Below are positions 33,007 to 42,552 of a DNA stretch of 64,000 nucleotides, piece by piece (the first letter of the stretch is position 1; every line of letters starts with the position of its first letter). The notes beneath the pieces are model-generated. The model saw only the letters and a list, made by a program, of their open reading frames with translations, did no database searches and was not told where the DNA came from. This stretch comes from Planctomycetota bacterium (lineage in GTDB: Bacteria > Planctomycetota > UBA1135 > GCA-002686595): NCBI GenBank assembly GCA_016779205.1, contig JADHOC010000005.1:1-64000 (forward strand), in the 5' to 3' direction. Position numbers and translations under genes: made by a program.

Positions 33007-33948
33007 CTAACCGAGGGGGGCCCCGTCCCCCTCAGCCCCCTCCCGCGTCCCCTCGTCGACGTGGCGCGGGAGCCGGGCGAGGACCCGGGCCGACCGACGC
33101 CGGATCGCCCGCTCCCAGGCGGGCAAGGCCCCAGGGGAGAGAGCCCGCAGCCGGAAATACTCTGGAAGCAACTCCCCGAGGAGCGCCTCCCGGTACTCCT
33201 CCCCACCGGAGAGGTGGAGGGCCGAGAGGTCCTTCTGGAACCAGCGTGCCCTGGGCCGCCGTCCCCACCGGGCGCGCCCCAGGTCCAGGAGGACGAGCTC
33301 GCCGTCCCCCTCCCGCTCGACCACGTGCTGGAGGTAGAGGTCCCGGTGGTACCAGCCCGCGCCGTGGAGGCGAGCCGCGAGCTCGGCGAGCCGCAGGGCG
33401 TCGGCCCTGGCGCGATGGACGGGATCGGGGTCCGCGGCGATGGCCTGGCGCAGGGAGCGCCGGTGGGGCACCTCTCCCATGAGCACCATGGAGCGCTCGA
33501 GCCGGGGGCTGCGGGCGTGGAGGATCGGCTCGGGCACCGGGAGACCCAGGCTGAAGAGCGCCATGAGGGCGTCGTACTCTGCCCGGGCAGGGTCCGGCCC
33601 AAGGCGGCCGAGCCAGCTCCGCACGCGGTCAAACCGCTTGACCACGACCCGTCCCCCTGGCGGCGAAGGCTGCGCCCCCTGGGGCCACGGGAAGGTGACC
33701 CGTCCCGGAATCGCACGCCAGGTTGTCTCCGGCTCCGCCCCCATCGCCGAGGCCAGCTCGGCCCTCGACCAGCGCCCCGCCGATCGGGAGTCCGAACCCG
33801 CCTCCCGCTCGACCACCTGGAGGTCGCTCGCGAGCTGGATCGGATCGGGTCGGGGGGGCATGGCTGCATCGGAGCCGGAGAGGGCGCGGCTCGTCAACCG
33901 GAACTCCCATATCGAGTGCCGCTCAATTTCTTCGGTATAGGGTTCCAC
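33007..33948 (-). CDS. RfaP/WaaP-like lipopolysaccharide (Kdo or heptose) kinase
   Basis: This 313-aa protein belongs to the bacterial LPS kinase branch of the kinase fold. The catalytic loop is [16 protein letters not shown], followed by [12 protein letters not shown] as the metal-binding motif, and VVVKRFDR carries the ATP-binding Lys. The family (InaA/WaaP/KdkA) phosphorylates inner-core heptose or Kdo, which stabilises the outer membrane. The start is GTG 33948 with a strong AAGGAG a few nt upstream; ATG 33861 is an alternative. It stands apart from the other LPS genes, divergent from the GDH pair. Confidence 0.82.
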   Translation of the reverse strand: MEPYTEEIERHSIWEFRLTSRALSGSDAAMPPRPDPIQLASDLQVVEREAGSDSRSAGRWSRAELASAMGAEPETTWRAIPGRVTFPWPQGAQPSPPGGRVVVKRFDRVRSWLGRLGPDPARAEYDALMALFSLGLPVPEPILHARSPRLERSMVLMGEVPHRRSLRQAIAADPDPVHRARADALRLAELAARLHGAGWYHRDLYLQHVVEREGDGELVLLDLGRARWGRRPRARWFQKDLSALHLSGGEEYREALLGELLPEYFRLRALSPGALPAWERAIRRRSARVLARLPRHVDEGTREGAEGDGAPLG

Positions 33949-34097
33949 GGCTCCTTCCTGATCGCTCGAATGGCGTTGAGCCCTCGGCGCGCCCCCATCT
34001 CTCGATGGCCGCGCCGCTGGCTGATCCCCTCCCGATCAGAACCTCTCCCCATCAAAGGGTCGCGAGCCGCCAAGCGTCCTCCGACCCGCCTGCGTCC

Positions 34098-35384
34098 ATG
34101 TCTTCCGGTTCCGCCGTCGCGACGCACGCGCACAACGACGAGTTCAACCCCTTCCTGTCCATGCAGAAGGGGTTCGATACTGCCGCCGATCACCTCGGTC
34201 TCGAGCAAGGGGTAAGGAAGGTCCTATCGATGCCCGACCGTGAGCTCACGGTCAACGTCCCGGTCCTGATGGACGACGGTTCGGTGCAGGTCTTCACCGG
34301 GTACCGCGTCCAGCACAACACCCTCCGCGGACCGAGCAAGGGAGGCATCCGCTTCAGCCCGGACGTGGACATCGACGAGGTCCGCGCCCTGGCAGCCTGG
34401 ATGACCTGGAAGTGCTCCGTGGTCAACGTCCCCTTCGGCGGCGGCAAGGGCGGCGTGATCTGCGACCCGCGCAGCATGTCGATCGGGGAGCAGGAGCGGC
34501 TCACCCGTCGCTACACCACCGCCATCCTCGACATCATCGGCCCCGACCGTGACGTGCCCGCCCCGGACATGAACACGAACGAGCAGACGATGGCGTGGAT
34601 CATGGACACGTACTCCATGCACGAGCGCAAGACGTCCACCGCCGTCGTGACGGGCAAGCCCCTGTCCATCGGTGGTTCCCGCGGGCGCCGGGAGGCCACG
34701 GGCCGAGGGGTGATGATCTCCGCCAACGAGGCGCTGAAGATGATCGGACTGCGCCCGGAGGACACCCGCGTGGTCGTCCAGGGCGCCGGCAACGTGGGCG
34801 GCCTCGGCGCCATGCTCCTCCACCGCGAGGGCTACCGCATCACGTCCATCAGCGACATGTACGGCTACATCGTGAACGAGCGCGGGCTCGACATGCCGGC
34901 CGTCCTCAACCACCTGCGCGAGAAGCGGACCCTCGAGGGCTTCGACGGCGCCGACTACGCCACCGACGGCAAGGCCCAGCTGGAGCTCGACTGCGAGCTG
35001 CTGGTCCCCGCCGCCACGGAGAACCAGATCACCACCGAGAACGTGGACCGCATCAAGGCGCGGCTGATCGTGGAGGGCGCCAACGGCCCCACCACCGCGG
35101 CCGCCTCCGAGGCGCTCTCCAAGCGCGGGGTGACCATCGTCCCGGACATCCTCGCGAACGCCGGCGGCGTGACCGTCAGCTACTTCGAGTGGGTCCAAGA
35201 CCGCATGGGCTACTTCTGGACGGAGGAGATCGTGAACTCCCGCCTCGAGCAGATCATGGTGCAGGCCTTCTCCGAGGTCCGGCAGACCTCCGAGAAGTTC
35301 GGCGTGGACCTCCGGACCGCCGCCTACATCCTCTCGATCGATCGAGTCGCGTCCGTCTACCGGATGCGCGGTCTCTTCTCCTGA
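34098..35384 (+). CDS. gdhA: Glutamate dehydrogenase (Glu/Leu/Phe/Val dehydrogenase family), catalytic paralogue
   Basis: This 428-aa enzyme interconverts glutamate and 2-oxoglutarate plus ammonia. All key residues of the family are present: K81 (GPSKGGIRF), K105 (MTWKC), the catalytic K117 (GGGKGGV) and D157 (PAPDMNT). The nucleotide fold has the GAGNVG motif ([11 protein letters not shown]). Length is typical of hexameric bacterial GDH. The start is ATG 34098; the frame is open for 125 codons more, but that part has no family similarity. Eight nt separate it from a second, altered paralogue. A TATAGGGT element at 33935 may be its promoter, with a leader of about 150 nt. Confidence 0.93.
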   Translation: MSSGSAVATHAHNDEFNPFLSMQKGFDTAADHLGLEQGVRKVLSMPDRELTVNVPVLMDDGSVQVFTGYRVQHNTLRGPSKGGIRFSPDVDIDEVRALAAWMTWKCSVVNVPFGGGKGGVICDPRSMSIGEQERLTRRYTTAILDIIGPDRDVPAPDMNTNEQTMAWIMDTYSMHERKTSTAVVTGKPLSIGGSRGRREATGRGVMISANEALKMIGLRPEDTRVVVQGAGNVGGLGAMLLHREGYRITSISDMYGYIVNERGLDMPAVLNHLREKRTLEGFDGADYATDGKAQLELDCELLVPAATENQITTENVDRIKARLIVEGANGPTTAAASEALSKRGVTIVPDILANAGGVTVSYFEWVQDRMGYFWTEEIVNSRLEQIMVQAFSEVRQTSEKFGVDLRTAAYILSIDRVASVYRMRGLFS

Positions 35385-35391
35385 GGGCGCC

Positions 35392-36702
35392 ATGGCTTCC
35401 AAGCAAGACGTCGAGCCCCACGAGGGAGGCTTCCCGAGCACGCCCCAGCTCGACGAGGAGACCCCGTTCCGGACGATGATGGCCAACTTCGACGAGGCCG
35501 CCCGACGGATCGGCCTCGACGAGCAGGAGTACAAGATCCTCCGCAAGTCCGACCGGGAGATCGCGGTGTCGGTCCCCGTCCAGATGGACGACGGGTCCAT
35601 CCAGCTCTTCGACGGGTACCGGATCCAACACAACGCCGGGCTGGGCCCCTTCCACGGCCCCCTGCGGGTGGACGGCAACCTCAAGATCACCGAGCTGCGC
35701 GCCCTCGCGGCCTGGATGACCTGGAAGTGCGCGCTGCTCGGCATCCCCTTCGGCGGCGCCGCCGGCGGGATCGTCGCGGACCGGGCGAATCTCAGCCGCG
35801 CCGAGCTCGAGCGCGCCGTACGCCGCTGGACCGCCAACCTGATCGGGACCATCGGCCCCGACCGGGACGTGCTCACCCCCGAGTTCGCCGACGACGCCGA
35901 CCTCATGGCCTGGGCCCTCGACACCCTCGCCGGACACACGGACGGCGCCGCCAACTCGGCGGTGAGCGGGAAGCCGCCCGAGATGGGCGGGAGCGCCAAC
36001 CAGGAGGACGCGGTGGCCCGCGGCCTGCACGTGATCCTCCGCCTCGCCTCCGCCCACTTCGGGCTCGGACCCGCCGGCGGCCTCTCCGTCGTCATCCAGG
36101 GCGCCGGGGTCGTGGGCGGCAACCTCGCCCGCATCCTCCACGAGGAGGGGCACAAGGTGGTCGGGCTCTCCGATGTCCACGTGGCCCTGCACGACCCCGA
36201 CGGGCTGGACGTGCCCGCGCTGCTCAAGCACCGCTTCGCCCACGGCCGCCTCCCCGAGACTGTCAGCGGCGCCACCGCGGTCACGGAGGAGGAGTTCCTC
36301 CGGCTCCCGTGCGACGTCCTCGCGCCGTGCGCCATCTCCATGGCGGTCCACTCGCGCAACGCTGAGTTCATCCAGGCGCGCATGATCCTCGAGGGGGCCC
36401 ACGGCCCCGTCAGCCCCCGGGCAGACAAGATCCTGGTTCGAAGGGAGATCCCCGTGGTCCCCGACATCCTCGCGAACGGCGGCGGCGCGGTCCTCGCCTA
36501 CTTCGAGTGGATCCAGAACCGTACGGGCTACGCCTGGATGGAGGAGGTCGTCGCCGCGCGCCTGCGCCGCTACATGCGTGAGGCGTGGGACGGCGTCCTG
36601 GAGATCCAGGACGAGTTCGACTGCACCCTCCGGGCGGCGACCCACATCATGGCGGTGCGCCGGGTCTCCGAGGCCGAGGCGGCCCGCGGCGTCTACGCCT
36701 GA
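35392..36702 (+). CDS. Glutamate dehydrogenase paralogue lacking catalytic residues
   Basis: This 436-aa protein aligns along its whole length with the upstream GDH but differs at the active site. The substrate Lys is His (H88 in GPFHGPLRV), the catalytic Lys is Ala (A124 in GGAAGGI) and the catalytic Asp is Glu (E164 in LTPEFAD). K112 (MTWKC) and the nucleotide-binding GAGVVG are kept. The frame is intact, so this is a maintained pseudoenzyme, not a decaying gene. Thermus thermophilus has a comparable GdhA/GdhB pair in which one subunit regulates the other. A regulatory subunit in a hetero-hexamer is therefore my leading idea. Altered substrate choice is an alternative. Confidence 0.85.
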   Translation: MASKQDVEPHEGGFPSTPQLDEETPFRTMMANFDEAARRIGLDEQEYKILRKSDREIAVSVPVQMDDGSIQLFDGYRIQHNAGLGPFHGPLRVDGNLKITELRALAAWMTWKCALLGIPFGGAAGGIVADRANLSRAELERAVRRWTANLIGTIGPDRDVLTPEFADDADLMAWALDTLAGHTDGAANSAVSGKPPEMGGSANQEDAVARGLHVILRLASAHFGLGPAGGLSVVIQGAGVVGGNLARILHEEGHKVVGLSDVHVALHDPDGLDVPALLKHRFAHGRLPETVSGATAVTEEEFLRLPCDVLAPCAISMAVHSRNAEFIQARMILEGAHGPVSPRADKILVRREIPVVPDILANGGGAVLAYFEWIQNRTGYAWMEEVVAARLRRYMREAWDGVLEIQDEFDCTLRAATHIMAVRRVSEAEAARGVYA

Positions 36703-36704
36703 CC

Positions 36705-36723
36705 CTGCCCCTTTTCGGGGCAG
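36705..36723. terminator. Hairpin between convergent genes
   Basis: CTGCCCC-TTTTC-GGGGCAG forms a perfect 7-bp stem in the 25-nt gap between the GDH paralogue (plus) and the polyferredoxin gene (minus). It probably ends transcription in both directions, although no long U-tract follows. Confidence 0.55.
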
Positions 36724-36727
36724 CGCC

Positions 36728-38935
36728 TCAGCGCATCGCCGGGACCGGGAGACGGTCCGCCTCGGCGGCGAAACCTGCGGCGCGCAGCACCTCGCGCGCC
36801 ACCTGCAGCAGGGCGGCGTTGTCCCCGGCCTCCGCCGCGAGGCGCCTCGCCTCGGCCGCCGCGCCGTCCCGGTCCCCGGTCATGAACAGGACCTGGGCCA
36901 GGTGGGCGCGCAGGACCACCGGGGCCCCGTCGAGCAGGAGGCCCTCGCGGATCACGCGGGCGCTCTCGGCGCCGCGGTTGAGCTCCATCAGCAGCCGCCA
37001 GAGCTGATCCCGGGCGGCCGCGAGGCTCGGGTCCAGGGTCAACGCGCGCTGCAGGTCCTCGATCGCCCCGTCCGGGTCCCCCGCGACGAGGGAGAGGACC
37101 CCGCGCTGGGCGATGAGGGGCGGCGCATCCGGCATCAGGGCGAGCCCTTCCTCGATCACGGCGCGCCCCTCGTCGGCGCCCTTGGACTGGGCCAGGAGCT
37201 CCGCGAGGCGCACGCGGGCCTCGATGAACTCGGGGTTGAGGGCCAGCGCCGCCCGCAGATCCTCGACCGCGCCCTCGGGGTCGCCGGCGATGAGCCGGAA
37301 GGTCCCGCGCTGTGAGAGCAGGGGCGGCGAGTCCGGCGACAGGAGGAGGCCGGCATCGACCACGCCGCGGGCCTCCTCGAGGCGGTTCGATTGGCCGAGC
37401 AGCTCCGCGAGGCGGACCACCGCGGGGACGTGCTCGGGGACCTCGGCGAGGACCGCACGATAGGCCGCCTCGGCACGCGGGAGGTCCCCCCTCGCGCGCA
37501 TCTGATCGGCGGCCAGCGTCCGGAGGCCGACGCCCGCGCGGCCGAAGAGCAGGGCCTCGGAGAGGCGCTCCTCGAAGCCCGGGATGTCGCCCACGAAGAG
37601 GCTGCCCCAGGCCAGTCGCATGGTGTTCTGCAGGGACCGCACGCCCGACCGGGCCCGGATCACCCGGGAGCTCTCGAGGAGCCGCTCCGCCGAGGCGAGC
37701 TCCGCCTCATCGAGCCCGGCACGCCCCGGCTCGAACCAGCGCGCTCGCGCGTCCTCGAGCTCGACCCAGGCACGGTTGGCCTTCCAGGTGTTCACCTCGG
37801 GAACGAGACCGAAGGGGACCGCCGAGGCCGAGAGCGCGAGGGTGCCCCCGCCCAGGGCCAGGGCGATCGGCCGGAGCTTGCCCCCCTCCTTGAGGACCAC
37901 GCCCGGGAAGCGAACATCGCGGCGGCGGACCAGGCGCACCGCGGTGACGCCCAGGAAGGCGAAGACGGCGGCGATCCCCACCGAGAGCAGGAACCCGCGC
38001 TCCTGGTAGAAGCCGCGGATGGCGAAGTAGCCGAAGGTGAAAGCCAGGGCCGCGGTGGCCTCCTCCACCAGCGGGAGCCGTGGCTTGGGCGGGCGCGCGT
38101 CCTCTCGCTTGCGCGCCAGGATCGCGGGCTTGCCGAGGCCGAAGTGCAGGGCGTTCTCCGGGCAGACCGACACGCAGTCCATGCACTTCATGCAGCCCGG
38201 GTCCACGACCATCCCGTAGTCGTGGACCTCGCGGGAGATGTCCACGTTGGAGGTGCAGGTCGCCGTGCAGTGGCCGCATTGCACGCAGTCCTCCGTGACG
38301 CGGATCCGCCCGGGGCTCAGCCGGTCCGCGAGCCCGAACACCGCGCCGTAGGGGCACGCGTAGGTGCAGAAGCCCTTGGCGCCCAGGAAGTAGACGGCCA
38401 CGAAGCCGCACAGGACGAAGGTGAAGAGGGCGGGCCACCAGGCAGGGAAGGTGTCCCAGAAGCCCTCGCGGGTCAGCTCCACCCCCGTGACCTCGAAGGG
38501 GTCACCGATCCACAGGCGGTAGATCACCGGCCAGAGGAACATGTAGCCCGCTGCCACGATGGGCATGAGGGCCATCCACCGCGAGCGAAGCGGTCGCGGC
38601 CGCAGGCCCACCCGGATGAGGAGCGCCCGGGAGAGGTCCTGGAGGGCGACGAGGTGACAGGCCCAGCCGCAGAACCAGCGTCCCAGGATGAGGGTCGAGA
38701 GGATCGTGATCGCGAAGAAGATCAGCCCGGCGTTCACCACCGAGTACTTCGCGAACTCCATGGCCTCGGAGGGCTCGAGCGGTGAGACGGTCCGCCCCGT
38801 GGACATCCAGTGCGCGATGTGAATCGCCGCGAGCAGGTGCACGAGGATGAGCACTCCGGCGCGCCAGCGCGTGGCGCGGGAGGCCCGGGGTCCCCGGATG
38901 GTGGTCTTGCCGCCTTGCGAGTCACTGGCTGCCAT
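36728..38935 (-). CDS. Membrane polyferredoxin (NapH/CcoG-like) fused to TPR repeats
   Basis: This 735-aa protein is a probable electron-transfer membrane protein. Residues about 24-200 hold several membrane segments with the cysteine motifs RWFCGWACHL and GFCTYACPYGA. Two 4Fe-4S motifs follow, CVQCGHCTATC (about 217-227) and CMKCMDCVSVCP (about 246-257). Two more membrane segments lie near 285-385. The last 330 residues are TPR-like repeats (for example GDPEGAVEDLRAALALNPEF and GDPDGAIEDLQRALTLDPSL). The N-terminal half resembles NapH, NosR and CcoG proteins. The electron partners are unknown; no nitrate or oxidase genes are nearby. It is the last gene of the minus run that starts at 46691. 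Confidence 0.87.
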   Translation of the reverse strand: MAASDSQGGKTTIRGPRASRATRWRAGVLILVHLLAAIHIAHWMSTGRTVSPLEPSEAMEFAKYSVVNAGLIFFAITILSTLILGRWFCGWACHLVALQDLSRALLIRVGLRPRPLRSRWMALMPIVAAGYMFLWPVIYRLWIGDPFEVTGVELTREGFWDTFPAWWPALFTFVLCGFVAVYFLGAKGFCTYACPYGAVFGLADRLSPGRIRVTEDCVQCGHCTATCTSNVDISREVHDYGMVVDPGCMKCMDCVSVCPENALHFGLGKPAILARKREDARPPKPRLPLVEEATAALAFTFGYFAIRGFYQERGFLLSVGIAAVFAFLGVTAVRLVRRRDVRFPGVVLKEGGKLRPIALALGGGTLALSASAVPFGLVPEVNTWKANRAWVELEDARARWFEPGRAGLDEAELASAERLLESSRVIRARSGVRSLQNTMRLAWGSLFVGDIPGFEERLSEALLFGRAGVGLRTLAADQMRARGDLPRAEAAYRAVLAEVPEHVPAVVRLAELLGQSNRLEEARGVVDAGLLLSPDSPPLLSQRGTFRLIAGDPEGAVEDLRAALALNPEFIEARVRLAELLAQSKGADEGRAVIEEGLALMPDAPPLIAQRGVLSLVAGDPDGAIEDLQRALTLDPSLAAARDQLWRLLMELNRGAESARVIREGLLLDGAPVVLRAHLAQVLFMTGDRDGAAAEARRLAAEAGDNAALLQVAREVLRAAGFAAEADRLPVPAMR

Positions 38936-39002
38936 GGGGGTTCCGGGGCCTGGGCCGGTTCAATCCTCCGGGGCGTCAGCCATGGACGCCCCGGGCTGGG
39001 GG

Positions 39003-39215
39003 TCAGTAGTGCGGGGGGCGGTCGTCCTCGAGGGTGCGGCGCTCCGATTCCTCGGTCCCGCCGGCGGCGCGAACGCGCGCGCGCAGGTCCCGGAGCTCCT
39101 TCCCCGCAGCGTCCAGCTCGAGCTGCTGGTCCGCCACGACCCGGTTGAGCTTCTCCAGCTCGTTCTCCTGGAAGGCGAGGCGCTCCTCCAGGGCGATGAT
39201 CCTGCGTTCAAACAC
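39003..39215 (-). CDS. slyX: SlyX family protein
   Basis: This 70-aa coiled-coil protein carries EERLAFQENELEKLNRVVADQQ and ends in PPHY, both classic SlyX features. Function is unknown in all organisms. The start is GTG 39215, 12 nt after the TSUP permease stop. Confidence 0.9.
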   Translation of the reverse strand: MFERRIIALEERLAFQENELEKLNRVVADQQLELDAAGKELRDLRARVRAAGGTEESERRTLEDDRPPHY

Positions 39216-39226
39216 GGCTGGAGAGC

Positions 39227-40024
39227 CTACCCCAAGCCACGACGCAGCCGCGCAACGTCCCGGGCGAAGCGCACGGCGGTGACCAGCAGGATCCCCCCCA
39301 TCACCCGCTGTCCCACCTGCGACATCCCGGGCTGGTGCACGGTGTGGACGCCGGTGAAGGCGCCCGCGAGGGCTCCCAGCGCGATGGGGAGCCCAAGCGA
39401 GAGGCGGATGATCCCCTCCTGGCGGTAGAGCTGGAGCGACCGCGCCGAGGTCACGCAGGCGACCGCGAGCGAGGCGGCGCGGACCGCGAGGCCGCCGAGG
39501 CCGGGCATGGCGAACATGAGCGCCGGCACCACCACGAGCCCGCCCCCGATCCCCAGGAGCGGCGCCACAGCCCCGGCCCCCGTTCCGATGAGGGCGGCGA
39601 CCAACATGTCCGTCGGGCCAGGCCCACCCGAGGCCCCGTCCGCGAGGGCCGGAATCCCCTCAGAGAGGACCATCCGGGCGCCGGCCAGGACCAGGACCAC
39701 GGCGAAGACCGACTTGAGGCGACGCTCATCCAGGCGCTTGGAGAGCTGGAACCCGAGCTGCGCCCCGAGGAGCGCCCCCACCCCGAGGGGACCCACCACC
39801 AGGAGGTCGAGGGTGCTGTCTTCTCGAAGGACCTCGGTCAGCGTCGAGGAGTAGGCCGTGGCCGCGACCAGGCAGAGGGCCGTCGCCACCGACGCCCGCA
39901 GGTCGAGCTTGAACAGGTAGTGCAGCATCGGCACCGCGAACAGCCCGCCGCCGATCCCGCAGAGGGCTCCGATGAAGGCGATCGCCGCGCCGGCGAGGAA
40001 CAGGAGGAGCCCGCGGAGGGTCAC
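39227..40024 (-). CDS. TSUP (TauE/SafE) family membrane permease
   Basis: This 265-aa integral membrane protein has about eight segments. Both internal-repeat motifs of the family are present (GALCGIGGGLFAVPMLHYL and APLLGIGGGLVVVPALMF). Members export sulfite, sulfonates or related anions; the substrate here is unknown. The start chosen is GTG 40024, which overlaps the hldE stop as GTGA. A longer frame would sit inside hldE. Confidence 0.87.
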   Translation of the reverse strand: MTLRGLLLFLAGAAIAFIGALCGIGGGLFAVPMLHYLFKLDLRASVATALCLVAATAYSSTLTEVLREDSTLDLLVVGPLGVGALLGAQLGFQLSKRLDERRLKSVFAVVLVLAGARMVLSEGIPALADGASGGPGPTDMLVAALIGTGAGAVAPLLGIGGGLVVVPALMFAMPGLGGLAVRAASLAVACVTSARSLQLYRQEGIIRLSLGLPIALGALAGAFTGVHTVHQPGMSQVGQRVMGGILLVTAVRFARDVARLRRGLG

Positions 40025-41508
40025 GCGCCCTGGCCCGCCGCGCCCGGGTCGCCGCCCGCTTGCTCGAGGATGCCCGTGGTCGAGCGTCCGGGGAGGAGGG
40101 GCGCGAGCACCACCTGGCCGCCGTGGGACTCCACCCACTCGCGGCCCACCACGGCCTTGTCGGCGTAGTCCTCCCCCTTGACCAGAACGTCGGGGGAGAC
40201 CAGCTCGACGAGCGCCTTCGGGGTGTCGTCCGCGAAGGAGATCACGGCGTCCACGACCTCGAGGGCGCCCAGCACCGCGAGGCGATCCTCCAGCGGATTC
40301 ACGGGCCGCGCGGGCCCCTTGAGCCTCGCGACGCTGGCGTCGTCGTTCACGCCGACCACGAGGACGTCCCCGCGGGCCCGGGCGAAGCGCAGGTAGCTCA
40401 CGTGACCCGCGTGGAGCACGTCGAAGCAGCCGTTGGTGAAGACGATTCGCTTGCCCTCCCGGCGCCAGGCGTCCAGTCGCGCGCTCAGGGACCCCGCGTT
40501 CGCCACCTTGCTGTCGAGGGGCTGGCCCTCCAGCAGGCGCTCGAGCAGCTCCTCACGGGTGACCGAGTGCGTCCCCAGCTTCGCCACGACGATGCCCGCC
40601 GCGTGATTCGCGAGGGTGACCGCCGCCTCCAGCTCCAGCCCGGCTCCCAGGTGGAACGCGAGGTGCGCGACGACGGTGTCTCCGGCCCCGGTCACGTCGA
40701 AGACCGCCCGCGCCTGGGTCGGGATCCTCCCCTCGAGCGCGCCGTCGCGCGCGCGGAAGTAGATGCCATCGCCCCCGAGCGTGATCACGACCTGCGCGAG
40801 GGAGGCGCAGGCGATGAGCTCATCCGCGGCCCGAGGCAGGTCGCCGAGGCCCACCAGGTCACGGCCGAGGGCGAGCTCGGCCTCCTTGCGGTTCGGCGTC
40901 ACCAGGGTGGCCCCCGCGTAGCGCGAGAAGTCCGCGCCCTTGGGGTCCACGAGGACCGGGATCGACCGCTCCCTGGCCTCGGAGATCGCCAGCTCGATGG
41001 CCTCGCGGGCGAGCGTGCCCTTCCCGTAGTCCGAGAGCACGACCGCGTCCGCGCCCTCCAGCTCCCTGGGGATGGCCGCCAGCATTCGAGCGAGGACCTC
41101 CGCGTCGATGGGGCGTGTGTCCTCCCAGTCCACCCGGAGCATCTGCTGGACGCCGCTCATCATGCGCGTCTTCTCGATGGTCGGTCGCGAGCTGTCGAGG
41201 ATCACCCCGCCGGTCCCGATCCCGTCGGCCTCGAAGAGCTCCCGGAGGAGCACGCCGTGGCTATCGTCCCCGACGACGCCGACCATCGCCACGTCCGCTT
41301 CCATCGCACGGAGGTTCGCCGCGACGTTCCCTGCGCCCCCGAGCCGCAGCTCCGAGGAGCTGGCCGCGAGCACCGGGATCGGCGCCTCCGGGGAGATCCG
41401 GCTCACCTCGCCGGAGATGTACCGGTCGACGATCAGGTCTCCGATGATCACCACCCTCGGCGCCTTCTCGGCGGCGAGCAGCTCCCTGAGTCGGTTGGCC
41501 TCGATCAT
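40021..41508 (-). CDS. hldE: Bifunctional heptose 7-phosphate kinase / heptose 1-phosphate adenylyltransferase
   Basis: This 495-aa protein makes ADP-heptose for the LPS core. Residues 1-320 form a PfkB/ribokinase-type kinase domain (GDLIVDRYISGEV, GGAGNVAANL, and the catalytic GAGDTVVAHLAF). Residues about 345-495 form a nucleotidyltransferase with TNGCFDVLHAGHVSYL (HxGH) and the LKGPARPVNPLEDR region. The ATG overlaps the stop of the upstream conserved gene (ATGA), and its own stop overlaps the TSUP start. No gmhA or gmhB gene is visible. Confidence 0.94.
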   Translation of the reverse strand: MIEANRLRELLAAEKAPRVVIIGDLIVDRYISGEVSRISPEAPIPVLAASSSELRLGGAGNVAANLRAMEADVAMVGVVGDDSHGVLLRELFEADGIGTGGVILDSSRPTIEKTRMMSGVQQMLRVDWEDTRPIDAEVLARMLAAIPRELEGADAVVLSDYGKGTLAREAIELAISEARERSIPVLVDPKGADFSRYAGATLVTPNRKEAELALGRDLVGLGDLPRAADELIACASLAQVVITLGGDGIYFRARDGALEGRIPTQARAVFDVTGAGDTVVAHLAFHLGAGLELEAAVTLANHAAGIVVAKLGTHSVTREELLERLLEGQPLDSKVANAGSLSARLDAWRREGKRIVFTNGCFDVLHAGHVSYLRFARARGDVLVVGVNDDASVARLKGPARPVNPLEDRLAVLGALEVVDAVISFADDTPKALVELVSPDVLVKGEDYADKAVVGREWVESHGGQVVLAPLLPGRSTTGILEQAGGDPGAAGQGA

Positions 41509-42503
41509 GATCCCTGGCGGAGTCGGCCGCCCTCCAGCTTGCTGATGATGGCCATGCGGAGCAGCGGAAGCAGCAGCTCGTGCTGCCCGACGAGCGTGAA
41601 GCCGTCGCCCGGCGGCCTCCGCACGACGTTGGTCTCCGCCCGGTACTGGCGGATCATGTCCAGGTTGCCGGTGGTCATGCCCTGGAGGTCCACGCCAAGG
41701 TTGATGGCGACACTGACCGCCTTCAGGAAGACCTCCGGGAGGATCACCGCGCAGCCGACGTTGAGCCAGACCCCGCCGGCGTCGGCCCCCGGGTCCGCCG
41801 CGAGCTCCGAGACCGTCCGGCACACGTGGTGGAAGTCCGCGAGCGCCGCGGCGCCGAGCTCGGCGCCATCGCAGGCGGGGTGCATGTGGACGATGTCCGC
41901 GCCGATGGAGGGGTGGCACGTGACCCCGAGCCCGAGGCGTACTGCGGTGGCAGGGACGCTCAGCGCGAGGTGCTCCGGCGCCCGCTCGATCAACATTCGC
42001 CCCAGCCCGCGACCGAGGCCCGGCTCCTCTCCCTCACCGGGCGCGGCGCCCCGTCGGGCGGCCTCGGCCAGGCCGAGGCCCGTCTCCTCCGCGAAACCGA
42101 ACTGGCCGGCTGGCAGCTGGGTGTCCACTCGCTCGGAGGTCCTGCCCGCGGTCGCGATCTCGAAGTCGTGGATCGCGCCGGCGGAGTTCAGGGCGACGTG
42201 GGTGACCACGCCGCGCTCCATGAGGTCGATGATCAGCGGCGCCAGGCCGACCTTGAGGACGTGGGCCCCCATGGCCATGACCACCGGCTTCCCGGCCTTG
42301 CGCGCCCTGATGATCCGCCCCACCAGGGTCTTGAAGTCCGTGCCCGCGTAGATGTCCGGCAGGGAGTCCACGAAGCCCTCGAAGCCGGGGACCGGCTCGG
42401 GGACCTGACAGAAGTCTCCGACCTCCACGAGGCTCTCTCGGTCCTCGAGCGGGTACAGCTCGAGGTCCCGCATCTGCGGGAAGGGGTGCTTGCTCTCGCT
42501 CAT
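41505..42503 (-). CDS. Conserved protein of unknown function in the heptose/lipid A operon
   Basis: This 332-aa protein is clearly a real gene, overlapping hldE by 4 nt. Notable segments are GKPVVMAMGAHVLKVGLAP, NSAGAIHDFEIATAGRTSE, TCHPSIGADIVHMHP and LNVGCAVILPEVFLKAVSV. The pattern suggests an alpha/beta Rossmann-type fold, and the AMGAHVLK and AGAIHDFE strings recall deoxyhypusine-synthase-like proteins, but I cannot confirm that. Its place between lpxL-like and hldE argues for a sugar or nucleotide-sugar step of LPS synthesis. No signal peptide or membrane segment is present. Confidence 0.75.
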   Translation of the reverse strand: MSESKHPFPQMRDLELYPLEDRESLVEVGDFCQVPEPVPGFEGFVDSLPDIYAGTDFKTLVGRIIRARKAGKPVVMAMGAHVLKVGLAPLIIDLMERGVVTHVALNSAGAIHDFEIATAGRTSERVDTQLPAGQFGFAEETGLGLAEAARRGAAPGEGEEPGLGRGLGRMLIERAPEHLALSVPATAVRLGLGVTCHPSIGADIVHMHPACDGAELGAAALADFHHVCRTVSELAADPGADAGGVWLNVGCAVILPEVFLKAVSVAINLGVDLQGMTTGNLDMIRQYRAETNVVRRPPGDGFTLVGQHELLLPLLRMAIISKLEGGRLRQGS

Positions 42504-42552
42504 GCTTCCGGGTCCTGTCTCGATACAGTTTGCCCGGCTGGAGGGGCCGAGG

